The notes below the pieces were generated by a model. The model saw only the letters and a program-made list of their open reading frames with translations. It was not told the DNA's origin and did not search any database. From a virus, in the IMG/VR virus record IMGVR_UViG_3300030450_002583, positions 1 through 28,821 of that record: a stretch of DNA of 28,821 nt; one strand, 5' to 3'. Below are positions 1 to 5,741 of the stretch, one piece after another (within the stretch, counting starts at the first letter, position 1; each line of letters opens with the position of its first letter). The translations under genes and the position numbers were made by a program.

Positions 1-143
1 CGCAAGCGCGCGCCTTGAATGAAATGGGTATCGACTTTCGGAAACGCCCCGATGGTAAGGTGATTGTCGTGGATGCAGATTTACCACTCCGCAACCGCGC
101 ACCAACACACAACACCGACGAGGCTTTTGTCTTTGGGTCGTAA
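1..143 (+). CDS. DUF4224-type small phage protein, C-terminal part
   Basis: Reading from base 3, an open frame with no stop runs to a TAA at 141-143 and gives 46 residues. The start lies left of the window. The visible part begins QARALNEMGIDF, then a basic stretch, then DGKVIVV. This matches the usual ending of DUF4224 proteins, short phage proteins (about 60-80 aa) encoded directly upstream of tyrosine integrases (family knowledge). They are suspected to act as recombination directionality or DNA-binding factors, but that is not established here. It overlaps the proposed integrase start by about 11 bases, so the two are probably translated together. The last 15 residues (NRAPTH... to GS) look unconserved. 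The family assignment rests on a short stretch plus gene context. Confidence 0.65.
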   Translation, partial: QARALNEMGIDFRKRPDGKVIVVDADLPLRNRAPTHNTDEAFVFGS

Positions 144-1242
144 GCGCACAACACACCACGGCTTGCCAGAACGATGGGCCTTTCAGCACGGCGCATACTA
201 TTATCGTGTGCCGCCTGGTGACAGTTCGCAATGGGACGGCAAAAAGCTGTTTCGACTCGGCACCGTCTATTCAGAGGCACTTGAGGTTTTCGCGGGTCGC
301 ATCGCGCAGGGAACAATCACCACGTTCGATCAACTCATCGATTCGTACATCATTTCGATCCTACCGTTAAAAGCAATAAGCACACAAACAGAAGATCGCC
401 GGACGCTGGACATTCTACGCCGCTTCCTGGGGGCGCAAGATGTGGCGAAGTTTCGCCCGAGCGATGGCCCGCGCCTGGAGAAACTTTTATTTGCGCGCAT
501 CGACGAAAACAACAAACGGCGCGAGAGAAAGTTTAACGGTTATCGGAGCGTCAAAAAGCAAATGTCGATGGCGCGCGATCTATTTGCTTTTGCCAAAACC
601 GAAACACTCATCGAAGGCAATCCTCTCGCAGACTTTCAGATGGACAAGCGACGGCGTGCAGCTCGCAACAAGAGCAAGGCACCGGCATTTATTCCATCAT
701 TTGCCCATATCGAAAAGTGTTTACCCTATGCCCCCGAGTGGCTAGGGCTCTACATTAGATTGAAAGTTTTAACAGGTGTACGACAGACCGATATTCTGCG
801 AATGGATGAAACCGTGAACATTCGCCAGGAGGGGTTATTCGTGGACGGTCACAAAGTCCTCGGCCATCGATCCGTTAAGGCACAGATTTTCACCTGGACT
901 AACGAGCTGCTGCTGGTCGTTTCAGCGATTCAAAAGCTGTGGCCCCACTCGCCGCTGTTTTTCCCTCGTCATGGGTTTAATTCGAAGGGTAAGCCCGAGG
1001 GGTTTAATGACGCCTGGGGCCGCTTCCGAAAGAAACTCGAAGGGGCGGGCCTGGAGCCCTTTGCAGAGCGCTATATACGCAATCGCGTGGGCTCCGAGGG
1101 GAGTGTCGCCGAGGCCCAAGAACGCCTCGGACACGCTGATTCTGCGACGACAGAGAAGTTTTATCGAGTCGATCCGGTTGTCGTGCAGCCGCTCGGATCG
1201 AATGGCAAATCGAAAAATATAATACAACCCCCTAAAATATAA
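133..1242 (+). CDS. int: tyrosine-recombinase integrase
   Basis: Site-specific tyrosine recombinase expected to integrate the phage into tRNA-Arg through the att core about 40 bp downstream. The frame is open from 64, but I prefer the TTG at 133. It sits 9 bases after GAGG (120-123) and gives an N-terminus starting GRKRTTHHGLPERW, as in integrases that follow DUF4224 genes. TTG 127 is an alternative. The product is 369 aa, a normal length. Numbered from TTG 133: an N-terminal arm-binding region with HGAYYYRVP (about 19-28), a core-binding region (about 55-180) and a catalytic domain. Catalytic residues are R217 (TGVRQTDI), K249, R316, H334 (LGHADSATTE) and nucleophile Y344. The usual HxxR box reads RYIR, with Arg in place of His at 313. 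The gene end overlaps the first arm-type repeat, so gene and attP are physically linked. Confidence 0.93.
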   Translation: MGRKRTTHHGLPERWAFQHGAYYYRVPPGDSSQWDGKKLFRLGTVYSEALEVFAGRIAQGTITTFDQLIDSYIISILPLKAISTQTEDRRTLDILRRFLGAQDVAKFRPSDGPRLEKLLFARIDENNKRRERKFNGYRSVKKQMSMARDLFAFAKTETLIEGNPLADFQMDKRRRAARNKSKAPAFIPSFAHIEKCLPYAPEWLGLYIRLKVLTGVRQTDILRMDETVNIRQEGLFVDGHKVLGHRSVKAQIFTWTNELLLVVSAIQKLWPHSPLFFPRHGFNSKGKPEGFNDAWGRFRKKLEGAGLEPFAERYIRNRVGSEGSVAEAQERLGHADSATTEKFYRVDPVVVQPLGSNGKSKNIIQPPKI

Positions 1243-1246
1243 TACA
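1214..1246 (+). repeat. direct repeats, P-arm (AAAATATAATACA x2)
   Basis: Two perfect 13-bp copies begin at 1214 and 1234, a 20-bp period (about two helical turns). The first lies inside the last codons of int and the second covers its stop codon. The same TATAATACA core recurs beyond the tRNA core, so these are proposed integrase (or excisionase) arm-binding sites. Confidence 0.7.
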
Positions 1247-1284
1247 CCACACTGTTTGTATGGTGACCTAAGTCATTGATTTAA

Positions 1285-1333
1285 TGGCGCGCCCGGCAGG
1301 ACTCGAACCTGCAACCTACGGCTTAGAAGGCCG
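1285..1333 (-). other. att core: 3' half of a tRNA-Arg(TCT) gene
   Basis: On the minus strand this reads from the anticodon stem (CGGC) through loop CTTCTAA (anticodon TCT, at 1325-1327), the variable loop, the T arm (GGTTCGAGTC) and the acceptor end to an encoded CCA (1285-1287). The sequence 5' of it does not form a D arm or a 5' acceptor strand, so this is not a functional tRNA gene. Such tRNA 3' halves are the classic core of phages that integrate in tRNA genes, because the phage copy rebuilds the host tRNA after recombination. The acceptor end faces int. The core's left limit is certain from CCA. The exact limit near 1333 depends on the unseen host sequence. Confidence 0.88.
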
Positions 1334-1382
1334 AGGGCTGAAATGGTCTAACTAATTGTAAAGACTGACGATATACGGAACC

Positions 1383-1459
1383 ACTGTATTATATAAATGC
1401 GAGTTTTAACTATTTTTCGCTACGTTTTATCGTCTTGTCGTACCTTTATATAATACAGT
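1383..1459. repeat. 15-bp perfect inverted repeat, P'-arm
   Basis: ACTGTATTATATAAA at 1383-1397 is the exact reverse complement of 1445-1459, with 47 bp between. Both carry the TATAATACA motif of the P-arm repeats in opposite orientations. The right copy ends one base before the stop codon of the last late gene (1461). It may also form a weak stem at the end of the late transcript, but the loop is long and there is no U-run, so arm-site function is the better reading. Confidence 0.7.
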
Positions 1460-1460
1460 T

Positions 1461-1760
1461 TCAACTCGGTTGCCTGGGTGCAGTTAGCTTCTGCATTTTC
1501 TCCCACCACTCGGGGCCAGCGTCCGAATTGATCCCATGTTGTGCTCCCCATTTCCATAACGCCTCGAGCGCTTGCGCTTTGTTTGATGCTGCCATCACAG
1601 CAGCGCGCAGCTCGGGAATTGACATCCTCGGTTGTTGTGGCGGTTTAACCACGACCGGACAGGAAAATTCTCGCAGAGCCGGATCGGGCTCCAGGTGTTC
1701 GGGATGCCATAGGCGACCTAATTTATGTCGAGTTTGGAGATTGGTAATTCCATTTCCCAT
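1461..1760 (-). CDS. unknown 99-aa protein, last gene of the late operon
   Basis: Not recognised. It begins at ATG 1760 and overlaps the 3' end of the preceding 63-aa gene by 43 bp. No later start codon precedes the compact, conserved-looking block RLWHPEHLEPDPALREF. A second possible start, at MSIPELRAAV, would give a roughly 54-residue helical protein. The C-terminal half is rich in Ala, Trp and charged residues (EALWKWGAQHG, EWWEKMQKL) and is predicted soluble. No signal peptide or membrane segment is seen. Position, immediately beside attP at the end of the transcription unit, is typical of accessory cargo genes in temperate phages, but nothing in the sequence gives a function. Confidence 0.55.
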   Translation of the reverse strand: MGNGITNLQTRHKLGRLWHPEHLEPDPALREFSCPVVVKPPQQPRMSIPELRAAVMAASNKAQALEALWKWGAQHGINSDAGPEWWEKMQKLTAPRQPS

Positions 1761-1909
1761 ATATCGGACATGAGCCTCTCGGCTTGTTCTTGGGATACAT
1801 GCAGTTCAACCGTTGCGCCCTTCTCCCCTTCCGCCAGGCGCACGGCGAACACATCATTGCTTTCGAAATTGATGATCGACCCCGACCCTAAGATGGCGGC
1901 GTATTTCAT
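1718..1909 (-). CDS. unknown 63-aa protein
   Basis: Not recognised. ATG 1909 overlaps the stop of the upstream metallophosphoesterase gene (ATGA), a coupled start like most in this operon. The protein is small, acidic and soluble. The N-terminal part (KYAAILGSGSIINFESNDVFAVRLAEGE) looks like alternating beta strands. It is followed by a helix (SQEQAERLMSDIWEME). There is no Cys pair, helix-turn-helix or membrane segment. The overlapping downstream 99-aa gene shares its last 43 bases in another frame. Confidence 0.6.
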   Translation of the reverse strand: MKYAAILGSGSIINFESNDVFAVRLAEGEKGATVELHVSQEQAERLMSDIWEMELPISKLDIN

Positions 1910-2931
1910 TTTTTCGCACGGGCCCAGGTGAGATAATCAGCACCCGCCTCGAGGTCGGCGAAACATTGCACCATCGCGCTATCGGTTTTTGCGTTCGAGT
2001 CGAACACACTGAGGATTGTCGCCCCGCCTTCCTGGGGTGAGTGTCCAAGTAGGTCGGCGTAGTCGTCGAGGAATTTGTAGCCTCGAGCTCGCGCCAGCCA
2101 ATAGGTGAACTCGCGGCTCGCACTTTCCTCCTGGTGCAACGCCCAATTATGGGTGTGTCCTGCAACGTAGAGGTGCGCCTGGTCTTTCATGTGCGCCTGC
2201 TTTTGTGCCCCGTGCAGACTGTTCCACATCGAATGTCCCTTGAAATTGTGAGCCGCATGAACCCGCGCCTCGCGTCCATTGGGAAACTCGAGCGTAATGC
2301 GAGCTGCCCAATCCTCCAGCGGTACTTTCAACGAGTGGCTAATCCAAAAGATCGGATCGTCTTTCTTCTCATTCGTCCACATGTCATGGTTGCCGCGCAG
2401 CAACAGCATCCAGTTCACACCGCTATCGCGCAGCAACCAATCACACAGCTTTATCGCGGTACTTCGAGATTGTTCTGATTCAGCGTACAAGCGCGTAAGG
2501 CGACCGACCCAATTGTCCGTGTGGTCGCCAATCGATGCACCATAAAGCCCTGGGGTATCCGCCATGATTCGACAGTGCTCGCGAAGCAGCGGCCAATTAC
2601 AACCGTTCGAGTCAACATGAGGATCACCGACCCAGGCGATGCCGATGGGTTTCTTGTCCTTAACCTTGTACTTCATCCACTGGCGGGCGCGATAGGCTTG
2701 CTGTCTGCGCGTAAACCGGCGCGACATTTGATCGATGATTTGATCGACCGGTATGTCGTCCTCCGGCAACTCGGGGAAATCGAGCGCGTTTTTCTCGATT
2801 GCTTCTGCCGTATCGATCCGTTTAACCGCTTTGCGAAATGTGGTACGCGGCACCTGGAGGAGTCGAGCGGCTGCGCTTTGATTGCCGGCGGTTTCTTCCA
2901 ATGCGTTAAGAACAACTTGTGGTTCTAACAT
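1906..2931 (-). CDS. Fis-type HTH fused to calcineurin-like metallophosphoesterase
   Basis: The 341-aa protein has two parts. Residues about 1-45 (LEETAGNQSAAARLLQVPRTTFRKAVKRI) look like a Fis/NtrC-type helix-turn-helix. Residues about 95-320 carry the metallophosphoesterase motif set: D103xH105 (GDPH), GD136HTDN140, GNHD (180-183), H228 and GHTH (258-261). These are the metal ligands of the calcineurin-like fold, so it should be an active, probably Mn/Fe-dependent phosphodiesterase or phosphatase. The substrate cannot be read from sequence. Phages carry related enzymes that act on DNA ends or nucleotides (family knowledge). It overlaps the preceding gene by 7 bases (ATGTTAG). The DNA-binding domain suggests nucleic acid as target or recruitment site, which is inference. 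Confidence 0.85.
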   Translation of the reverse strand: MLEPQVVLNALEETAGNQSAAARLLQVPRTTFRKAVKRIDTAEAIEKNALDFPELPEDDIPVDQIIDQMSRRFTRRQQAYRARQWMKYKVKDKKPIGIAWVGDPHVDSNGCNWPLLREHCRIMADTPGLYGASIGDHTDNWVGRLTRLYAESEQSRSTAIKLCDWLLRDSGVNWMLLLRGNHDMWTNEKKDDPIFWISHSLKVPLEDWAARITLEFPNGREARVHAAHNFKGHSMWNSLHGAQKQAHMKDQAHLYVAGHTHNWALHQEESASREFTYWLARARGYKFLDDYADLLGHSPQEGGATILSVFDSNAKTDSAMVQCFADLEAGADYLTWARAKK

Positions 2932-3206
2932 GGTTTACAAGGCACTCCCTTGATCATTGTTTCAACCTTATGGACGCAGCCCAGGGGGAACCTGGACAAA
3001 CCACCCCAAACATCACCGCCCATGTGAGTGTCGGCCAGGTAGAGGTAATCCTCGTCTTTATCGACAAGCAACCCGTAGGAATGGATAAGATTGTTGCGCG
3101 CCTGGTCGCGCTTATGCTCCGACCAACCAGCCGTCTGGTCTACATCGACCCATACGACACGGATTAGCTGGTGGTTGCATTTACTTTCGCGCTTTGTTTT
3201 TGTCAA
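2925..3206 (-). CDS. conserved small phage protein, about 93 aa
   Basis: The frame is open from an ATG at 3242, but that would overlap the holin gene by 62 bases. TTG 3206 (overlap about 26 bases) is my preferred start, since no ATG/GTG/TTG occurs nearer the conserved block. The visible core is LIRVVWVDVDQTAGW, then GLLVDKDEDYLYLADT, then an acidic/Gly stretch and FPLGCVHKVETM. Short proteins with this pattern (a V-W-x-D strand, then a LVDxDxDYLYLA strand) are widespread in phages with no known function (family memory, not checked). It is predicted all-beta and soluble. It lies between the holin and metallophosphoesterase genes. Confidence 0.65.
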   Translation of the reverse strand: MTKTKRESKCNHQLIRVVWVDVDQTAGWSEHKRDQARNNLIHSYGLLVDKDEDYLYLADTHMGGDVWGGLSRFPLGCVHKVETMIKGVPCKPC

Positions 3207-3585
3207 AAGATCGCATCGCGCCAAGACCCAACATACCGACAATGATGGGTGTGATGGCGTCCATTGGTATGTCGGGCAACGTCAGGATGAGTGGTGCCCA
3301 TCCGGTCGCTGCATAAATTGTTAACAAGAGCGGCTTGCCTATCCATGAGTACACCAGGGCAGCAGTACCCGCCCAGGCGATGGACGGTCGCCACCCGTAC
3401 TGCCAGAAATGATTCGACTGCGCGTCGATTGCGTTGATGTAGGTCTGCGCGTTGTCTGCCTTTGCAAGAATTTCGAGGACGCGTATTCGCGCTAGAGATC
3501 GCTCCTCATCAGAGGTAAACAATTCATCGAGCCCACCCATCACAGAGTCGGCTACCTTGCCAACCCCAAAGAGGTCGAGTTTCAC
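3181..3585 (-). CDS. three-TM holin (gene-transfer-agent holin type)
   Basis: A 134-aa protein starting at GTG 3585, whose TGA overlap with the upstream 37-aa gene indicates coupling. It begins with a soluble helical segment (about 1-65, GGLDELFTSDEERSLARIRVLEILAKAD). Two hydrophobic stretches follow around GWRPSIAWAGTAALVYSWIGKP (about 67-88) and LLLTIYAATGWAP. A last one is MDAITPIIVGMLGLGAM (about 109-125), before a basic tail (SFDKNKARK). The GWRPxIxW motif and layout fit the 3TM holin family known from gene transfer agents and many phages. Expected role: timed permeabilisation of the inner membrane. The endolysin is encoded about 24 kb away in this window, at the other end of the operon. 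Confidence 0.8.
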   Translation of the reverse strand: MKLDLFGVGKVADSVMGGLDELFTSDEERSLARIRVLEILAKADNAQTYINAIDAQSNHFWQYGWRPSIAWAGTAALVYSWIGKPLLLTIYAATGWAPLILTLPDIPMDAITPIIVGMLGLGAMRSFDKNKARK

Positions 3586-3695
3586 CCTGCGGCGAGCCCC
3601 TGGACAGCCGCCATTAGCACCGCGAGCGCGAACACACAGACAACCAACTTAACGCCCATCGATTGATCGCTCCACCACTCCTTGAGTTTGTCCAT
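3582..3695 (-). CDS. 37-aa single-pass membrane peptide
   Basis: This short gene fills the gap between the coiled-coil membrane protein gene and the holin. ATG 3695 follows a good ribosome binding site (AGAGG at 3702-3706). The stop TGA (3582-3584) overlaps the holin GTG start. The product has a charged head (MDKLKEWWSDQSMG), then one hydrophobic segment (VKLVVCVFALAVLMAAV), and ends QGLAAG. The strong binding site, exact overlap and lysis-block context make it a real gene. It could be a pinholin-like or antiholin-like partner of the 3TM holin, but that is inference. Confidence 0.75.
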   Translation of the reverse strand: MDKLKEWWSDQSMGVKLVVCVFALAVLMAAVQGLAAG

Positions 3696-3697
3696 TG

Positions 3698-3973
3698 TTA
3701 TCCTCTTATGGTTAATCGGTCGATTTTGGTTTCGAGTCGTTGAATCATTCCTTTCAGCTCGTTGAATGCAATACTTGTTCGTTCCTCGCTCTTCTCCACT
3801 TGCCGCTCCAATGATAGAAATTTAGTCTCTAACAGTTGCACCTCGGTATCGATTCCCGACACATAGGAGATTCCACCAAAGACCATTGATACCGTTACCA
3901 GGAGATGAGACAGGTTTAGACTTTTACTCACCGCCCAACTTCCGCGACGCTCGGGGCCATCGTACTCAGGCAT
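3698..3973 (-). CDS. membrane-anchored coiled-coil protein, possible i-spanin-like
   Basis: A 91-aa protein. ATG 3973 overlaps the end of the preceding gene. The N-terminus (MPEYDGPERRGSWAVSKSLN) is cytoplasmic-looking. One transmembrane segment covers about residues 21-42 (LSHLLVTVSMVFGGISYVSG). The rest (about 45-88) is a heptad-rich coiled coil (LLETKFLSLERQVEKSEERT, then LKGMIQRLETKIDRL). This is the topology of inner-membrane spanin subunits and of several other phage lysis-block proteins. No lipoprotein-type outer spanin with a lipobox is visible next to it, so the spanin idea is only tentative. It sits two bases upstream of the 37-aa peptide gene. Confidence 0.75.
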   Translation of the reverse strand: MPEYDGPERRGSWAVSKSLNLSHLLVTVSMVFGGISYVSGIDTEVQLLETKFLSLERQVEKSEERTSIAFNELKGMIQRLETKIDRLTIRG

Positions 3974-4322
3974 CGGTCTTCTCCTCTGGTATTTCTATCG
4001 GTGGGTTGTCAATCGCAATGAACTCCGTGCCACTCCAAACCATGCACGTTTCTGATCCCGCTGCGGTGGCTCGCGTAACGACCACGCTGATCGTTTTGTT
4101 CTTTTTATTCTCGGTTATCCACAGCGCAAACTGCACCTGATCGGTGGACAGCAATTCGCCGTGATATGCAATGCGTTCGCCTACCCTTTCCTCCAGCGCC
4201 TCAAACATGACAGCGGCGTCGGTTGCACAAAGCATGTTGAACATTCCGCGCTGTGGGTATAACGCTGCTGATGCGTTCGACGTTGCCAGGAGTAACGCAA
4301 CGAGGATTGCTTTAAGCATCAT
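3966..4322 (-). CDS. exported protein of unknown function, 118 aa
   Basis: It begins MMLKAILVALLLATSNASA, a clear Sec signal peptide with a signal peptidase I-type site after ASA (about residue 19) and no lipobox Cys. The mature part is about 99 aa with two Cys (CATDAA; ETCMVW) that could form a periplasmic disulphide. It ends in an acidic, proline-rich tail (IDNPPIEIPEEKTDA). The beta-rich stretch FALWITENKKNKTISVVVTR looks like a small folded domain. Proteins of this general shape occur in the lysis or tail regions of aquatic phages (memory, not checked). Its start overlaps the previous stop (ATGATGCTTAA), so it is in the same operon. Function unknown. Confidence 0.7.
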   Translation of the reverse strand: MMLKAILVALLLATSNASAALYPQRGMFNMLCATDAAVMFEALEERVGERIAYHGELLSTDQVQFALWITENKKNKTISVVVTRATAAGSETCMVWSGTEFIAIDNPPIEIPEEKTDA

Positions 4323-4500
4323 TCGAGTTACCTATCGGCGCGAAATAACCACGCTGGCTATAGCTTGCAAATGTTTCCGCAAACCCATCGCGCCACTCTT
4401 GGAGACATATGGGAAACGCCTCCGGCGCTATCAAAAAAGCCCCAACCGATAGCGGCAGCAACATCCATTTGACCATCGTGAATGTGCGCCAGAAAAACAT
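4312..4500 (-). CDS. small membrane protein, 62 aa
   Basis: Start ATG 4500 shares its A-T with the TAA stop of the upstream gene (TAATG), and the stop overlaps the next start, so it is locked into the operon. Residues about 9-30 are hydrophobic (MVKWMLLPLSVGAFLIAPEAF) and could be a membrane anchor or uncleaved signal. The remaining 32 residues are polar (CLQEWRDGFAETFASYSQRGYF). Not recognised. It is the first gene after the tail-tip genes and the first of four consecutive small exported or membrane proteins, so a lysis or envelope role is plausible. Confidence 0.65.
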   Translation of the reverse strand: MFFWRTFTMVKWMLLPLSVGAFLIAPEAFPICLQEWRDGFAETFASYSQRGYFAPIGNSNDA

Positions 4501-4835
4501 TACGGTTTCGGGATCGCCGCTTTAATCTTTTCGCGCTCGATCTGCAACTGCACTGCCGCCGCGCTGTCGTCTGCAAACACACTCTCAAACGTGGCGATGG
4601 TCAGTGCTTGCATTGTGCATCCTGCGGCGTCATATGCCTCGCGGCGTTTGCGGGCATATTCCTGTGCGTCGTGATTGCTTACCCATGCCGCGTGCGCTAC
4701 TTCAATATCCGCAACTGTCGGTCGCTGTTCGCTGCTTATCCAATCTTTAATGTAAGTCCCATTCCCATCGTCCTGCAGAACGAAATCCTTTTCTGGAACA
4801 AAACCTAGCTCTTTCAGTCCTTCGGATGTAATCAT
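4500..4835 (-). CDS. tail-tip accessory protein, second copy
   Basis: This 111-aa protein is a paralogue of the 96-aa product at 6503-6793. Both read LGFxPxxDFxLxD near the N-terminus, then Wxx...P...I...AAWxS, then RKRxxxY, and end in K...KA..PK. Here the pieces are LGFVPEKDFVLQD, VAHAAWVS, ARKRREAY and KAAIPKP. Proteins of this kind usually follow tail-fibre or tail-tip genes and act as assembly helpers or minor tip components (family memory, XkdW-like style). Its start overlaps the stop of the 209-aa tail-tip protein (ATGA), so the two form a translationally coupled pair, as at 6503-7400. Confidence 0.7.
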   Translation of the reverse strand: MITSEGLKELGFVPEKDFVLQDDGNGTYIKDWISSEQRPTVADIEVAHAAWVSNHDAQEYARKRREAYDAAGCTMQALTIATFESVFADDSAAAVQLQIEREKIKAAIPKP

Positions 4836-5461
4836 GACAATTTATACCCACTGCAAAATGTATTAGCTTGCCCTCCCAGCATCACACCTGATGCCGCGTT
4901 TTGATTCATGAGTGCGTAAAATTCAATAGCATCCCCAACAGCTAAATCAAGCACCGCTGTCAAATTTTGCCCTAACAAAGTTGCCCTAGAACCATCAGTA
5001 TCTCTTTTAATCTGCTTGAACGCAGCGGCAGAACCACCAGAAGGGGTTTTATAAATAGCAAGCCAACCGTGACGGACTGCCTGACCGCCGCCAGTGTCAT
5101 CAAAAGTTGTCGTGATAGAAAAACTGTATTTACCGGCTTCACCCGACGGAACTGTAAAGCGATAATTTGTTGAATGATCAAAAGCAGAATCTGTATCCCA
5201 CTCTTCTGTGTTCATTGTTACTTTTGTCCAAGTATCATTAGATAGTCCTTGGTTTGCCGCAAGATACGCACCAAAGGATGGGGTATTGTCTCCCACCGTC
5301 AGCGTCACCCAACTCGCATCACCATCAGCGTCGGACTGTAAATACTTACCAGCACCAGGCGTTCCACCTGGTAGTTTGATTGTCTGCGTGCTCGTCCCGA
5401 TTGTGAGGACACTAGTGCCACCGGCTCTTGTTTCGATGGCGTCGGTTTTGAGTGTGCTCAT
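4832..5461 (-). CDS. putative tail-tip/receptor-binding protein, second copy
   Basis: A 209-aa protein in three parts. The N-terminal strand-rich stem (STLKTDAIETRAGGTSVLTI) probably docks onto the tail. The linker GAGKYLQSDADGDASWVTL (about residues 36-54) with VGDNTPSF is nearly identical to that in the product at 6795-7400. The C-terminal domain (about 65-209) contains EEWDTDSAF and FTVPSGEAGKYSFSITTTF and ends GYKLS. That domain resembles the C1q/TNF-like jelly-roll used as trimeric receptor-binding heads in phages (fold guess from the FxVPxxGxYxF pattern). Base composition is AT-richer than the capsid genes. Likely a surface recognition protein in a tail-tip array. Which receptor it binds cannot be told. 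Confidence 0.75.
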   Translation of the reverse strand: MSTLKTDAIETRAGGTSVLTIGTSTQTIKLPGGTPGAGKYLQSDADGDASWVTLTVGDNTPSFGAYLAANQGLSNDTWTKVTMNTEEWDTDSAFDHSTNYRFTVPSGEAGKYSFSITTTFDDTGGGQAVRHGWLAIYKTPSGGSAAAFKQIKRDTDGSRATLLGQNLTAVLDLAVGDAIEFYALMNQNAASGVMLGGQANTFCSGYKLS

Positions 5462-5739
5462 ATTCCGAATGCCTCTCTCACTTCGTCCGTAGTTAAGCCG
5501 AGCGATTCGAGTTTTGTTTTGACAGAATCAAGCCGCTCTTGTCGGGCTATTTGTTCTGCTGTTGGTTCTGGCGCAGGAGGATCAACAAATGTAAAGACGC
5601 TGCCGTCCCAACTACCGCCGATACGGGCATCGGCAGTCGCCTCGATCAATTCCGCATCACTAACGGGCGGCTCACCATGACCATTCCAGATAATCATATT
5701 CTCTACAACACCGTTTTTAACGACCGCATAATCTGTCAT
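5458..5739 (-). CDS. tail-tip accessory protein, third type
   Basis: A 93-aa protein that follows the glycine-rich adhesin gene. It starts MTDYAVVKNGVVENMIIWNG, a pattern common in small phage tail proteins (xxYAxVxNGxVxNxIxWxG). It then has GGSWDGSVFTFVDPPAPEPT and ends in a helix (ARQERLDSVKTKLESLGLTTDEVREAFGI). It is not an obvious paralogue of the other two accessory proteins (4500-4835, 6503-6793), but it sits in the same place relative to its tail-tip gene. Its stop overlaps the next start (ATGA). A tail-fibre assembly or attachment role is inferred from context. Confidence 0.65.
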   Translation of the reverse strand: MTDYAVVKNGVVENMIIWNGHGEPPVSDAELIEATADARIGGSWDGSVFTFVDPPAPEPTAEQIARQERLDSVKTKLESLGLTTDEVREAFGI

Positions 5740-5741
5740 TG

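Larger units (their letters stand above)
1214..1459. other. attP: phage attachment site with arm repeats and core
   Basis: The segment between the integrase stop and the end of the late operon has the layout of a tyrosine-integrase attP. The P side has two direct copies of AAAATATAATACA (1214-1226 and 1234-1246, exactly 20 bp apart). The core is a tRNA 3' half (1285-1333). The P' side has a perfect 15-bp inverted repeat carrying the same TATAATACA motif (1383-1397 and 1445-1459). Repeats of one motif on both sides of a crossover core are the usual arrangement of integrase arm sites (known for lambda-type systems). Because phage genes adjoin both sides, this is unrecombined attP rather than attL or attR. 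Binding is inferred from layout only. Confidence 0.75.

Noticed and set aside
1285-1333. Functional tRNA-Arg gene
   Set aside because: Only the 3' half is present; the upstream sequence gives no D arm or 5' acceptor strand. It is an att core.
3698-3973. Confident assignment of the 91-aa coiled-coil protein as an i-spanin
   Set aside because: Topology fits, but no lipoprotein partner with a lipobox is embedded or adjacent, so it is left as a possibility only.
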